Shown: positions 14,870 to 27,892 of the stretch, piece after piece
Layout of the letters: each line of letters begins with the position of its first letter
Numbering within the stretch: position 1 is the stretch's first letter
From: Stercorarius parasiticus
Taxonomy: Eukaryota; Chordata; Aves; Charadriiformes; Stercorariidae
Direction of reading: 5' to 3'
DNA: 64,000 nucleotides
Assembly: GCA_013396915.1 (NCBI GenBank)
Contig: VWZL01005158.1
Span: 192,622 to 256,621 of the forward strand
Program-made: the position numbers and the translations under genes
Notes under the pieces: generated by a model
Database searches by the model: none
What the model was told of the DNA's origin: nothing
Seen by the model: only the letters and a program-made list of their open reading frames with translations

Positions 14870-15580
14870 TTCATAGAAACATAGAATCATGGAACGGTTT
14901 GGGTGGGAAGGGACCTTAAAAACCATCTCGTTCCAACGCCCCTGCCCTGGGCAGGGACACCTCCCACTAGACCAGGTTGCTCAAAGCCCCGTCCAACCTG
15001 GCTTTGAACACCTCCAGGGACGAGACAGCCACAGCTTCTCTGGGCAACCTGGGCCAGGATCTCACCAGCCTCACAGGAAAGAATTTTTTTTCCTAATATC
15101 TAATCTAAATCTCCCCTCTTTCAGTTTAAAACTCTTCCCCCTCATCCTATCGCTCCAGTCCCTGCTAAAGACTCACGCCCTCCAGCTTTCCTGGAGCCCC
15201 TTTAGGGACTGGAAGGGGCTGGAAGGTCTCCCCGGAGCCTTCTCTTCTCCAGGCTGAACCCCCCCCTCCAGCTCTCTCAGCCTGTCCTCAGAGCAGAGGG
15301 GCTCCAGCCCTCCCAGCATCTCCGCGGCCTCCTCTGACCCCGCTCCAACAACTCCGTGTCCTTATGATATTGGTGCCCCCAGCGCTGGAGGCAGCACTGC
15401 AGGGGGGTCTCCCCAGAGCGGAGCAGACGGGCAGAATCCCCCCCCTCACCCTGCTGCCCACGCTGCTGGGGATGCAGCACAGGATGGGGCTTTCTGGGCT
15501 GCCAGCGCATGTTGCTGGCTCATCTTGAACTTCTCATCAACCAACACCCGCAAGTCCTTCTCCTCGGAGCTGCTCTCCTG
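14870..15580 (-). mobile_element. CR1 LINE, 5'-truncated, 3' end intact
   Basis: Read on the minus strand this is the last ~0.7 kb of a chicken-repeat-1 (CR1) non-LTR retrotransposon. It begins in the ORF2 reverse-transcriptase C-terminal region, where the frame still shows EEKDLRVLVDEKFKMSQQ and then the ALAAQKA block. It continues through the 'ctgaggacaggctgagagagctgg' and 'gaagctgtggctgtctcgtccctgg' blocks and ends with the 3' UTR 'ggtcccttcccacccaaaccgttccatgattctatg' type tail. The tail lies at the left edge and has about two ATTCTATG-like octamers. The copy is 5'-truncated, as is usual for CR1 target-primed insertion, and its frame is broken (the ORF2 end is split among frames). It is GC- and CpG-rich relative to its flanks. 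Orientation and family are clear; subfamily is not assigned. Confidence 0.95.
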
Positions 15581-16417
15581 AAGAAGAGCTACTGAATTGT
15601 GGGGTGGGAGAATAAAAAGCCCCATTATCTTCCACAGCATGGAGCTGGACACAGGCACTGTTAAGTGTATCAAATAGCTTTTCATCTGGACGCTACGTCT
15701 GGAAGCACCAAAAGGAATTGCACTGCTGTAATCATCCACCCTTATGTGCCAAGACAGTTTCATTCCCCAACCCATGCCAAGGAAGCCTTCTTTGGTGGAT
15801 AATAATAACCTGGAGATCACGAACTTTTGTTAGGAAAGCGAGTTAATCAAGAAGAAAAAAAAGAGGTTAACACAGTCATGTTTCACTACAGGATTATAGC
15901 GTCAAACCACAGGAAGTTGTCTCTGGTGGTTTGCTGATCTCTGTGGTCTGACTGAACTGAAATTATTAGCAACAGTAACTTCAGAGCTGGCAGCATTATC
16001 TATGACGCGTCTTTCTCCTCACCTGCAACCTTACTTGTAGGATCTGATCCTGGAGTGTTTGAAACAGATCTGACCCCAACTAGCACTGAAGTCAATAGTG
16101 AAATTTCCATTTACTCAGCAACAGAGAATCAGGTCTTCACACAAGGGATTAACAGCACTGGATTCACTGGAGTTACCTACTGAATTGCAGAGAGAGTACT
16201 GCGTGCTTGCAATGACAGGATCTATCTCAGGTATCAGGGTGTAGGATCTAGCATGTAGGTTGGTATGGATGTGAAAGAGGTTACGTGGTGCTAACGGGCA
16301 AAAAAAGAAATAATTTAGGATTTCAGGTTTTAGAAAACCAAAATCTACCACACTGATGAAATATTAAAAAGCATACTACATTAATAATCCCTTGCCTTAT
16401 AATGGCACTTTTTGATG

Positions 16418-16530
16418 CTGATTCAATGTACTTTACAAAGGAGTTCATTTCCATTAATCCTTTTTGCAGATAGTAAAACCAAGCCACATGAAAGAGGTAC
16501 AAAGATCAGAGTCAGCAGAGAGACGGGGCA
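16418..16530 (-). repeat. MIR SINE fragment
   Basis: The order of degenerate words follows the reverse complement of MIR: 'tactttacaaaggagttcatttccattaatcc', then 'tttgcagatagtaaaacc' (for ttttacagatgaggaaactg), then 'gaaagaggtacaaagatcagagtcagcag' (for agaggttaagtaacttgcccaaggtcacacag). Divergence is high, as expected for this ancient amniote SINE. Assigned from memory of the family pattern; a profile search would settle it. Confidence 0.45.
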
Positions 16531-19126
16531 CACTGAGATAGTCAACGAAGGAAGAAGACAATTTGAAGAGTAAATTATACATGTTTTTAAAATTCAACTA
16601 GCAGTTTTAAATTATCTAAGGCACTGTTTTCTTAACAAGGATTAGAAATGATATTTCCAATACATCATTTTAACATGATGATACCTTTTTAAATGAAGGG
16701 TTTCTGTTGCTGCTGCTGTTATTCTGCCTGTACTAAAAGATGACTTTCAAGTATTTTGTCTATCATTTTTAAAGAGAAAAAAAATAACAAGCCTGAAAGA
16801 ACAAAGACAACACTTCAAAGCCTTCAGCAGAGAAGGAAGTGCTTTCTAGCAAAAATCATACACTTTTGTCAATGAAACCTTTGTCAGACAGTTCCTCTCC
16901 TGCCTTGGCTGCTGTATGGTTAAAGATATAAAAGCAACTGAAGACAGAAGAGAAAGAGAATCCCTGAGAGATTGAAAAAAGTCATGTCCCAGCAAAGTCC
17001 TCTCTTTGCCCTCAGTGTTTATCTGACATACTGTTATTGATAGCTCTTTTTCCAACTCCCCTGACTAAGGGAGCACATATACCTTTTATTGCACTGAAGT
17101 TGATTTAAACCACCCTGGCAATTTGTGAGGCTGTTTTTCACTTACATAAGGAAGTTCTTGAGAGGATTTTGAAGCAATACAGTATGGTAGTTAAAACCAA
17201 GGCCATTTTAAAAAGAACTGCATTTCCTCAGGCTGTCCATAATTTTTCATTTTCCTAAAAATACCAGGGAACTTTGCAATTTTGGTAGGAAGAAGTCAGC
17301 TAAATGCAATGAACTTTGGATCACTCCGAAGCATCAGTGCAAGTTCATTCCATTTTTGACCCTGAGGTTCTCAAGCCTTACTGCAGCCAACTGAGATTTC
17401 TCTTCCCAGTCATCAGAGTGCCAAGCGGATTTTTCTGGGAAACAACTTTCAATTTGTTCAGGTACTAAAATGATTTTGGGACCTCCATTCTATTTGATAA
17501 TATTTTCTGGGTAAAGTCATTCTGTGCAGTTGTCTTGTACCACCTGCTATACACCAAGAGTGTTCATAGTTCTCTTTAGTGTCCCTTTTCAGTCCCCCTT
17601 CCCAAGTAACATGTGAAGAACTAACCGATTACTCATGTTGGCAATGGTCCCTCTCTCCTGGAGTACTGCAGCAACATGTTACTTAAGATTTGGTTGGCTT
17701 TAACACTATTCAGTTGAGTTTCTTCTGATAGCTGTTACCCCTAACATGTTTCCCCTCAATAACAAGTTACTTTTGACCTCAACACACCTGGAGACTTCAC
17801 CCTTCTATTTCACCTCTGACCTATTCCAAATAGTTGACATTTTGCAATTATCAGCAATTTGTTAGCTTTATTTTTGTTAGCACTCAATTATGCAAATAAT
17901 AGACTTCTAATAGAACTGCTCCTATTGGGCTACAAATTTGTAGAAAAGTGTTTCATGCATGAATTACTGTGATAGCCTGGGTCCATTTAGTATGAGCAGG
18001 AAATGAGAATTCAGAGAATACTTATCCCACACAATCTCCGTTGGGGTGATAGAAGGATACTGAATACTTTTTTCATTAACTCTTATGAGAACCAACAGCC
18101 TAGACGTAGCCCGTTTCATGAAGCTGGATTTCTTAACATTTAACTTTCCTGTACCCATAAGCTTACTACCCCGGCTATACACCCTTAGCATTTCTCCAGT
18201 AACAAGGGAGGGACAGGATCTGAGATACTGTCAAATGTCAACAAAGAAAACACATTTTTCAAAAACAAAGAGAATGAACTTGATCTGGAGCAGGTTCACC
18301 ATGTGGAAGGGGGAATCCCAAATTTCTTAATGCAGACAGCGAGCTGTCACAGGGAATAGAGCAGAGCTGTACACTGGACGTGTCTACATTGGCTTTTGTG
18401 CTTGAATATAGTGTTTTGTCTTCTTCTTTGTGGTTTACTATACTGAAAATAGAACAGCTGATCCTGTCACATCCTGCCCTCTGTATATCAAAAGGGTTTT
18501 TAACCTGCAGCATTTCACATGCACCATAGATGTATACGAAAACCACTGAAAAAAAGGGCACGCTGGGCCCCGTTTCCTTACCTTTCTTCACCCACAGCAG
18601 CACTCAGCTCTGTTTGACGTGTCAAGTTCACCATCCTCCCGACAGCAAACAAGTCCTTTCCCAGTCTTGTGACCTCATCCACTTCCCTGTCAAAAGATTA
18701 AGGCACGTTTTCAACTGCTTAGGGCTATTTTTAAACCGCACTAGAGACATGTGGGAAGGAAAGTAGCTAGTGTACTTTCTTCATAATGTAATAATCTCTG
18801 TGTCTAGAAAAACCACTCAGATTTGAATGTCACCTCACATAATTACCCTGGGTAAAGCTGGATTAGCTACACCAATCTGAGATGTCATTGTCCGAATTGC
18901 CTCCCTCCGGAAAGGGGCTGCAGTGACTCTTGTGGCTGAGAATGCACAGCCACAGGATGCAGGACGTGGGCTCTTATCTTTGCCATTGGGAGACGCTCTC
19001 TTTCAAGTGTCCTGAAAACAGGAACAAAAGCACTGGAATCAGAAAACAGAGGCAACTGCTGTGTTGAAATCTGATGAGGACAAGAGCGTTGTGCTGTGGG
19101 CTGAGACCCTGGTCTAAGCTCTGAAC

Positions 19127-19144
19127 GGGGCGGGAAGTCCCGCG
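19127..19144 (+). promoter_or_regulatory. Overlapping E2F-like and NF-kappaB-like motifs
   Basis: GGCGGGAA (E2F core type) at 19129-19136 overlaps GGGAAGTCCC (fits GGGRNNYYCC, NF-kappaB/Rel type) at 19132-19141, in a short CpG-containing island within CpG-poor DNA. The second motif is a near palindrome. Motif matches alone do not show function. Confidence 0.2.
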
Positions 19145-22057
19145 TAGTGCCTGGATCCACTGTTACGTGGTGAGGTGTCTGCTGAAGGGCAAGCTGAGGC
19201 ACAACTCCGCTGCAGACATGGCTATACCCCTGCCACCTAACCTGGCTATACTCCTTCCTGCTGTACACCTAACTGATCCAATTTCCACTAACATGGACAA
19301 TTCTTCACCATGTCCCACTGCAACGGTTTCTGGAACAAAATAGTCCCTGAAGCCACATGGGGTATATGCACAAAAGACAAAATGCAATACAGATATAAAA
19401 GGCACACAGCACCAATTAGTATAAGCAGTCATTTTAGAGCATTTTAATACTGCCTTTTTCATATTCAGATAGCGGAGAGGAAAGATAAAGGCATGCCACA
19501 TATCTAGGACCTGAATTCTGGAAGTTGTGGGTGTGAAAAGCATCACTACATTCACACACAAATTGTTCCATGCCTTGTCCTGTGCACAAGTAGTTCTTAC
19601 AGATGCTCACTCAGAGCAGGTATTTTTGTCCACAAGACTGGCAGGTCCCTGTGTAAATGGCTAATCCACAAGTGCAGTGTGCTGTTGTGGTAACAGCGTA
19701 AGTAATGAGGGAATATGCACACCTGTATCCCTCTCTGAATGTCACTGTATGAATAACTTTTTGGAGAATGGGGTCCTAAACAGGCTAAATACAGTGTCTT
19801 ATGACAGGATGGACACAGGAACAGAAACAGCACAAATGAGCATTACAATCCTTATCTAACTGCTGCTCCTCAATTGGACACCGGTAAACTCGGTACCCTG
19901 TCTTATTCTTTCTCTCCTCTCCAGAAACTCAATAAGAATTTATATTTTCATCAGGTTCCACCTGAAAGCTCAACACTAGTCACAGGCAACCAGGGGAAGG
20001 AAGATAATTAAAGCCAAAACTCAGACAAAACAAATCACAGAATACCAAACTAACACAATAGACATCAACTTTTTTTTTTCCATCCTACAGAATGAAGCAT
20101 TAGGATATTCAAATACAAAGTCAGAAAAGGCAATTCAAGATAGCCCCTCCCAGCATCACCCTTGATGATCTGCCCGCTTTGCCAAATATTGAATTTGCTT
20201 CCAGCCATGCTTGGCAACTCTCCACCCATGAATATGTACATTTGAATGCATAATGGTTATTGCACGTCATGCTCATGGGCATTTGGCCCATGTAGCACTC
20301 TCTTTCCCAATCTATAAGTACATGAAATATAAGACTAAGTAAAATCCGAGACATTGTGAAAACTGATGAGGGCTTGAATGAGCTCCTGGAATAAAACTTG
20401 AGCCCCTCCCCACCCAGAGCAGTATTTTTAGGAAGTCGATTGAGAAATGTTTTCCTTGCTCCATTTCCATGTTTACTGGGATACAACATTGTTACACTCG
20501 ATTGCATCAGAAAACATGGAAACAGCTCTACAAATTGATCCGACCACAAGATCTCAGAGGAATTTGCTCCTTGTCTCCAAGGAGTTTACCCAGCATAAAC
20601 AATGTCAAATAAATACAGGGCAGCCCCAAGAGAGTTAGTGTTTCTCCAATAAGCTTCATAAATATCAGAATATAGATAAATCTGTTAGGTAACTTTGGAT
20701 AGATTTTATGAGGGCATAATTCTCATAAGACATTGGATACAGCCATTCATAAAATTATAGAATATATTTGACATCAAAGTGAAATTTGCCGTATTTTAGG
20801 AAGAGATCATATAACTGAAATAATGATGGGACCAAAAGAAGGATAATAAGCACGGTTGCCCGCCCAGTGGCTTTAAGTGTCTAAGCCACTTCAGGAGATG
20901 TAACTGCACTTTAGTTTAGTATTTCCTAATGGTTATTAAGCACTAAATTCTTATGAGGTTCTGAACTCAGATATTCATGCCAGAGTAGAATTCAAGGTAA
21001 TTGATTAGCATGATAATGGGAAACAGCATCTTAAAAAATTTTAGTTTGAAATTGGGATCTCTTCAATATTAGAAAGTATAAAAATGTACAAGCATTGATT
21101 TTCAGACATTTGAGTTGCCTTTGCCTGTAATCAATTGGAAACCAACTCAGTTTCATGGGAAAATGGTTCCGTCTTAGCCAAAAGATCATTTTTGTCATAC
21201 AGGTAAACTAATTTTTCCCAGGCCAAGTATATCCTCTAACTCCTACCCCACTCTCTCTGTTTCTTACCTTTCCCATTAGTTTCAATTCCTCAGTACAAAA
21301 GCTAGCTGAAAATGGAATTCCCTTTCCAGAAAAAAAGCCACCTTCATTATAAAATAATGATGGAAATTATTCTGACAGGGTCAAAAAATGAACAATAAAA
21401 TGGCAACAACAAACCTAATATAAATTCATTTGTGTGGAGGGATTTCCAAGCCCTGATGAATCTTTTTTGTTTGAAATTTTAAAGATTTATTTGATTTCAG
21501 TTTTTGTCTTCAATAAAGAGCAAAAAAAAATACTGTGAGACTTCAAGGTGGGCAGCCAGGAAGCTGTCATTTTGATTTCCCCACTGGTGAATTGAATTTT
21601 TTTGGCAAAACTGTAGTATTCTCCAGGACAAATTTTGATTTTGCAAAGAGCCATTTTCTATCAGAAAACTATTCTGATGGAAAATTGCCCAGCAGACCTA
21701 TTCAGTGCGTGTGGTAACATTAAATAAGCAGTTACAGTCTTTCAGGTAGATGACTTGGAAGACTGCTTTTGCCATTAGAGCCAACAAGCAGTCTTCCCCA
21801 TCATGCCCAAGTAAACCTGAGAATCAAGAGGCTTAGTAACAGAAATTCATTGCCTAATATAAGAGGAAATTTGGTCCCCATTGTGAAGTCCACTAGATTT
21901 AAAACTCTGCAAAAAAAGTGGTTCATTCAAAATTAGGATGGACCACACAGTAAAAACTAGGGTAGCAGCATCTGTTTGTTACTGCTTGGTAACCCAGGAC
22001 CTGAAATCACTCAATTCATAAGCTCCTTGTAACTGAGTAAATATTCTTATCAGTGTC

Positions 22058-22206
22058 CTCCCCATTTTGACGCAAAGGAAGCTGATCCAGAGATCAAGTG
22101 TTGGGGCCAAAGCTGCAGTGGTTCAGTGACAACATCACGAACAGAACCCACAAATCCTGCTCCCCAGCACTCCGTCCTCCCCTCTAACCACGAGACCACA
22201 CTCTGC
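22058..22206 (-). repeat. MIR-like ancient SINE fragment
   Basis: The stretch ends with 'cctctaaccacgagaccacactc', which closely resembles the antisense start of tRNA-derived amniote SINEs ('ctctaaccactagaccacactg'). Before it lie 'gaacagaacccacaaatcctgctccccag' (for gaacccaggtctcctgactcccag) and a degenerate 'gaagctgatccagagatcaag' block. The order is consistent with one antisense element. The terminal block is the best preserved. It may be MIR or another CORE-type SINE. Confidence 0.5.
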
Positions 22207-22489
22207 AGGGACGAATGGCTGCTCCAGTGAGCCCGAGCTGGAAGGGGTTGGCTCAGCACATGGCAGCCAAGCCGTTCCCAGAGCTTCCCCATGAGAATGA
22301 TGTCTGAGCAGGCACAGACTTTGGCAGCAATCTTCAATTGTTCCTAGAGGCTGGCACACAGGGATAATTAAAGAATATAACACATATATAAAAAGAACTT
22401 GTTCCCTCCTCCACCCTATACGTGGCAGACTGTCTGTATAGACATGGAGATTAACTTTTTCACCTGAATTAGAACAAAGTGTTTTGCTA

Positions 22490-22520
22490 TTCTCTTTCTC
22501 TCTTCTCTTTCCCTCCCTCT
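22490..22520 (+). repeat. Polypyrimidine tract
   Basis: Thirty-one consecutive pyrimidines ending in CTCT and followed by AG, so it mimics a strong 3' splice acceptor. No open, splice-bounded exon was recognised directly downstream, so I treat it as low-complexity sequence. Confidence 0.6.
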
Positions 22521-23635
22521 AGCTCCCCTCCACCCCTTTTGCTGTCCTTATTTTAATCTACAAAACAGTAATGGGTCTGCAGGCATCCTGCCAGGGTATA
22601 GCTTGCATTTACCTGGCAAATGCTAGGATCCTTCTCCTGGCTCCAATTAAAAACCAAGATGAAAAGGAGGAGCCAGGAGGTCATTTTTGAGCCAAGGCAT
22701 CCGCCCAGGGTGTCCAGACTTTATAGGAACTAAATTTATGGGAACTAAAGACTTCCATCACTCTCTTGCTCTTTCTCTTGCTCCGGAAGATATTTATTGC
22801 CCTTGATATCAGAGTGAAAATGGTTTAAGAGGCTGAAATTATAAATATTGACAGTATTACTCTTTCTACTTAATAAATAAAATGGAAATTGTATGTGAGA
22901 ATACACGGAGGCCAAGTGCATTTTAATGCATTAACAATTCTTACTTCTGGTCTAACAGCTAAGTGGGAAGTGTTAAGAGGTGCTTCAGAACACAGAGTCT
23001 CTGGGGCTCTCAAATAAAGCAGCAAGCCATCCATCAATTCATTCCTGCTAATTGTCTTTCCTGCAATAAACCAATCATAACTTAATTGTCTGCTTTGCAA
23101 GTTTCATTGAGGAGCCTGGTAGTTGTTACTCACATACTAAGTGCTTCTTCAAATCTCACACAAATCCACCAGCAAGTACTCACAGCAGCTGGCGTGTGAG
23201 GAATACTTTTTCTCAGCCATACGCACTGTTTTAATCCTCCCTACAGCCAACCGTACAATCAACACTGCCTGTCAGCCACAGCTGCCCCTTCAAACTGGCT
23301 TCTTCCACCCAGTGGCACAGCACTGGCCTCTGCTCTGGCATTCTGCCTTATGATCTTAGTGTTGGCATTTGTCAGCCTCTCTCATACTACTCTTTTCCTC
23401 CCGACTCAAACACCCAAACTACAATTTCATCATTTTTCTAGGGTGAAAGATGGAAGAACAGAGCCTTGAACTCATCCCAGTGACCTGGCATGCTCTATTA
23501 AATGGAACTTTACTCAAGCAGGTTAGGTAAAGTCCTGACAAACTTCATTTACATTTCAATAAAAGTAAGATGGGAATTCATCCCACTGACTGACATGGGA
23601 ACAGCTATAAAAGCAGTATGAATAAAACAGCACTT

Positions 23636-23690
23636 CTTCAAATTGCAAACTCCTTGGGGCAGGGAAACGTGCCAAGTTCTGCCATTGTTG
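23636..23690 (+). repeat. Possible ancient SINE/LINE 3' fragment
   Basis: 'tgcaaactccttggggcagggaaacgtgcc' resembles the 'tgtaagctccttggggcagggaccgtgtc' block that is common in ancient amniote interspersed repeats. Only this block is recognisable, so both the family and the boundaries are uncertain. Confidence 0.35.
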
Positions 23691-26600
23691 AATGACTTGG
23701 ATCAGTTGGCAGCGATGTGAATGGGGGCAACCTAGATCTTCTATCTACCACATGCTATTCTGGTCCAGTCCGAGGTACACGCCTTATTACCATCTCAATT
23801 CAAACCATGGGTAATCATATAGCAGTAGAATACCAATGCATGAATTAATGATTAATGATGATAGGGTTCTTGGAAACAATTTTTTTAGCCAAGCATCACA
23901 CTTGCAAATGAGTCACTGGAAGTTAGTAAACACTGGTCATTAGCCAGTAGCTACAATGCAAAGGAAGCGGCAACTGACTTCAGTGGATTGTTCTCTCTAC
24001 TCAGGGGGAATTAGAGATACCCATTGGAATGCAATTACAAAACCAAGGCTGTGGATGGGATCAGCTCATGGTATATCAAAGCTACTGTTGAGCAATACAA
24101 GGCATTACTCTGGCACCTAGGGCCAAGCAGTTGCTCAGTGCAGATCACTTAGCTGTTTTGTGATGCTGGAGACCAGAAATTAAGAGGAAGTTGAGTATGG
24201 CATTGTGTCCAGGGCCTCAGGGCTGAGAAAACAATCACCAGGAACCATATCTGAGCAGATAAATAAGGATTCTATGATGAATTCACAGGGTTTTTGCCCT
24301 CCCTCTTGTCACAGATTTTTGCCTATTGATTATTTGGAGCTATCCTCTTGTTTCAGAGATAGTGACATGCATTCTAGAGTGCATGTTTTTGCTACAAAAC
24401 CACCCTTCCAACACAGAATCGCTCTTCCAGCAATTTGAAAACATCTTCTGCTTATATCCTATGTCTAAAGCCACATCACCAGACTTCATTCCCTTCTGAA
24501 TTACTGACCGAATACCATTTATCAATGAGAGTTTTATCTTAACCACTCATCTATATGCAGCTGTACCCTTCATTCCAATGGACGAATATAACCTGATGAA
24601 AGTTTTCAGTAGCCTTATGAACTCACTGTCATTACGCCAGCTGATCTCAAGCCAGAATCTAACTGCTCGTATTGGTTAGAGATATCAATAAAGAATCTGG
24701 GGAAAAAAATCATACATGCATTATCACTTCATTTTTTCTCTGTTAGTTGAATACTACAGATTTTAGTTACAAGTGAAAGGTGTCCTCTTGTACATCATGA
24801 TGGCTCTGAGCGCTTATGAACTGAATTTTAGAATTCAGTTCAAAATCTAGGGACATTTTTATTAGACTATCCTCTCAGTGGGGTTTGCTGCCTGTACTAT
24901 AACAGTGAAGAACTAATGTCACCCATCTCCTGAAATTCTCTTCATTGCTTTTGGCATATCTCACACTGCAAACAGTCACACCCTCAACGTGGGGATGAGG
25001 AGAGGTAGGAAGATGTGGGGGGAGAGTAAGTGACTCACTCTGTGTCCAGACTGCCAGATTTGAGCAAAAACGGTGTCAGACATCACCTAATAGTGGAAAT
25101 TAGGAAACCTAGATAAGATAAGTGTAAAGGGACTTGGTAACTATGAAGGCTGCAACAGCCTAGAAGTCAAAAATAGATGATATAAGGACCCAAAATTAAA
25201 CAAAACAACACTTGACAATGTTAAGCAAACTAGCAAAACAAGAGAGAGCTACCAGATGATGTCCTGGAAATTCTGCAATGCTCAGTTAATTCTGCTCATG
25301 GAACCTTTCCCAGTTCCTCTCCATACTGGCTTGGAGCAATTGTTCCTTATCTGGTTGGCAATTTATTTTATCGATTTTGTATGACAATTACAGAATAGAT
25401 GAAAAAAAATGTTGGCTATTTAGAGCCTCCCCAAGTCACAGCTGTCAGTCTGCAAGGCTGCTATTGCCACTGGGAGCGGAAGACAGGACCACAGGGGAGA
25501 TGACTGTTGACATCATGAAGAAAATATGTCAATATAGGATGCCAAAACCAAGCTTCTGACCACTTGTGGTCATTCAAGATCCCAGGGCACATTTTGCAAG
25601 AGTATGGGTGTTAGCCCTGGTATACTGTCCAAGTCCAATCTTGGCTATTTATATTCAGCCTCCCTAAAATACTGCTTGGAGTTTCAACTGGAAAACTTAA
25701 TTTTGCTTTTCTGTCTGGAACTGCGCAATGGTGCAGGTCCAACAGTGGCATGTGGAATACCAGTGGAATGGTGTCCCCGCAGCTGGTAAGTCCTGGGAAG
25801 ACAGTTTCCTTTATCATCTTGCATCAGCACTTTAATACCCACAGACTGAAAAAGATACTTAAAAAATTTTTAAAAGTGACTGATTTCAATTCCAGACTGT
25901 TTTCAGGAAGCCCAAATGCATTAACCATGCTTAACAGCTATGGCTCACTAACTTCAGTACTGTTTTTTCCCCCCATACTATTCAAAGTTAGATACCGTCC
26001 ACAGAGACCTGGGGTTCTAGATTCAAACTCTGGATTCCTGTGTTCCTCTGTTGCACGTGTTGACCATCCGGTTTACATGACCAGGAATCAAGCACAAGCA
26101 ATATACCGGACATCTATTAATTAATTTGTTCTCTCCTCATGACCTGTCGTTCATTTTGAACAGAAAAAACAATCTGGTTGGTGGTAGCAACCTCGAAGAG
26201 CATTTTGACAGAGCATATGAACGTTTTTCAAAATGAAAGGTTAACTCCATTGTCCACCAATGTTTCTTGTTCCAAGGAGCCCTACTGACAAAAGAAGGCA
26301 GTGAGAATTTGGGGGCTAAAAGTGCAGGTAGATCCTGGGAAACAGAGACTGCCAGCTTCTAGGATTTTCCGTTGGGTTTAGCACAGCAAAGTAAACCCCC
26401 AGCACTGTGCTTTTTGCCAACATTAAATCTAAGTTTTTCAGTGGTGCAGAATTTAATACTGCACCACAGGAAGCAGAATCATGGGAAAAAAATGATTTTC
26501 TTTATCTTTCAGAAACAATAAATAGATAAAACTTTTAAAAATGGAAGCTATTCAAACAACCAAAGGCTACAGCTGAATATAGACAAGCTAACTTTGAGAC

Positions 26601-27892
26601 ATGGTACAATTCCACTCAGATCTGGAAAAGAGATACAAGGAGAAATGTGTATCAGCCAAAGTTAATATTTGCACAAAAATGTTGAGTCATATAAACTGGG
26701 ATTTCCTCTTGTAGCCCCTTACGGCATATTGACTGAATTTCAATCAAATTTGATGCAATAACTTTCATCTGATAGTGAAAAATGTTCAGCTCAGGTAAGA
26801 AAGACTTTATTTTGGGCCTGAATTCTTCCTCTGTATCTAGCTTTCAAAATGCATAAGAAATAATCTCGTCATCCAGGACTTCAACTTCCAATACATCAAC
26901 TATTATTATGTAGAGATAAGAGATTTTCCCAGGCAGGTGTGAAAATATGTGAACATTCTAAAAATATTACTGATGTGCAATTGATATTTTGCCTGGGACA
27001 AAAATATTGTGAGTGCATTTGTGTACATGCATGCATGCAAAAATATGCACAGACTGTTTCAATGAGTAAGTATAAAGTCAACACTTCATAACTGCCCACC
27101 AGGCATAATCTTGTGACACAGATTTTCAAGAAATAGGTTGAATAACAGATGTTTCTAAGTCAACCTCAGTGAGGGCTCCACCAAGTTCCTGTAGAACAGC
27201 AGATCCTAACATCTTCTTCCTATGCATCCAACCACCTTGAATGGCTTCTCTGAAGTAAGGACAGTGAGCTAATGTCTGCAGTAGCCCTAAAACCTGTCCA
27301 GTGTATTTCCCTGCTTTGCTTTCTCAGAATCTCCCATCCTGTTTCCAAGTACCCCATATTTCTATTCTGTGGAAGACTTCTTCTCCTGCATTAATCTGGA
27401 AGAGCCACCAGTTTGTTGGGTTGCTCTTTGCACCTCGTACCATTACCTGCAGGCATAGTATGAAAAGGGGTGGACTGTGGCTGTTCCTTGTCTGATATGG
27501 TGGAATGACCCAAAGGCCAAGCTCATAAAAGAGCCAGGATACTAAACATTGTATTTTTGCAGGTCACAAGGAATAAATGAGTCCATTTCCAATAAAGCAT
27601 GATAAGGCAAGGAAAATTAGAGCAACCTATTAGCTTACAGAGTTCTCTTTTTTTCATGTTCCACCATTAAAGTTCTCAATTTACAGCTCCCAAATAAAAA
27701 CAGAAAACATCTCAGAAAAATCATCCCCCAAAATTTCTTCCTATTTCTTACAATGCATTTCAAGTTCTAAGCTATTCAAATTAAAGGAAGGCATTTCAGA
27801 GCAATTTAAGTTTCCTCCATGCTTAATTTTGCCAAGTCAAGTCAACAGCTTCTAGCTGTCGTAGAGGTAAAACATTAAGAAGGTCCATTTAA

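Larger units (their letters stand above)
15581..27892. other. Long non-coding stretch, no gene recognised
   Basis: Open frames of up to 142 codons (minus strand, 20.1-20.5 kb) occur, but none shows a domain, signal peptide or family pattern that I recognise. The sequence is AT-rich and CpG-poor except for a short motif cluster at 19.13 kb. The intervals 22.75-23.10 kb and 20.9-21.2 kb are repeat-free and AT-rich and may be conserved non-coding DNA (inference from composition only). Confidence 0.55.

Noticed and set aside
18259..18603. 114-codon minus-strand frame beginning near a GTAAGG donor
   Set aside because: The donor-like site lies right after the start and no convincing acceptor or homology supports a gene.
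20121..20549. 142-codon minus-strand frame
   Set aside because: No recognised homology, no Kozak or exon context; likely random.
25750..25800. CCCCGCAGCTG/GTAAGTCC splice-like arrangement
   Set aside because: The acceptor is only three bases from the donor and upstream alternatives are poor; the nearby frame ends at the donor.
26005..26060. 'acctggggttctagattcaaactctgg' resembling a MIR/tRNA-derived block
   Set aside because: Only one short weak block with no continuing family pattern.
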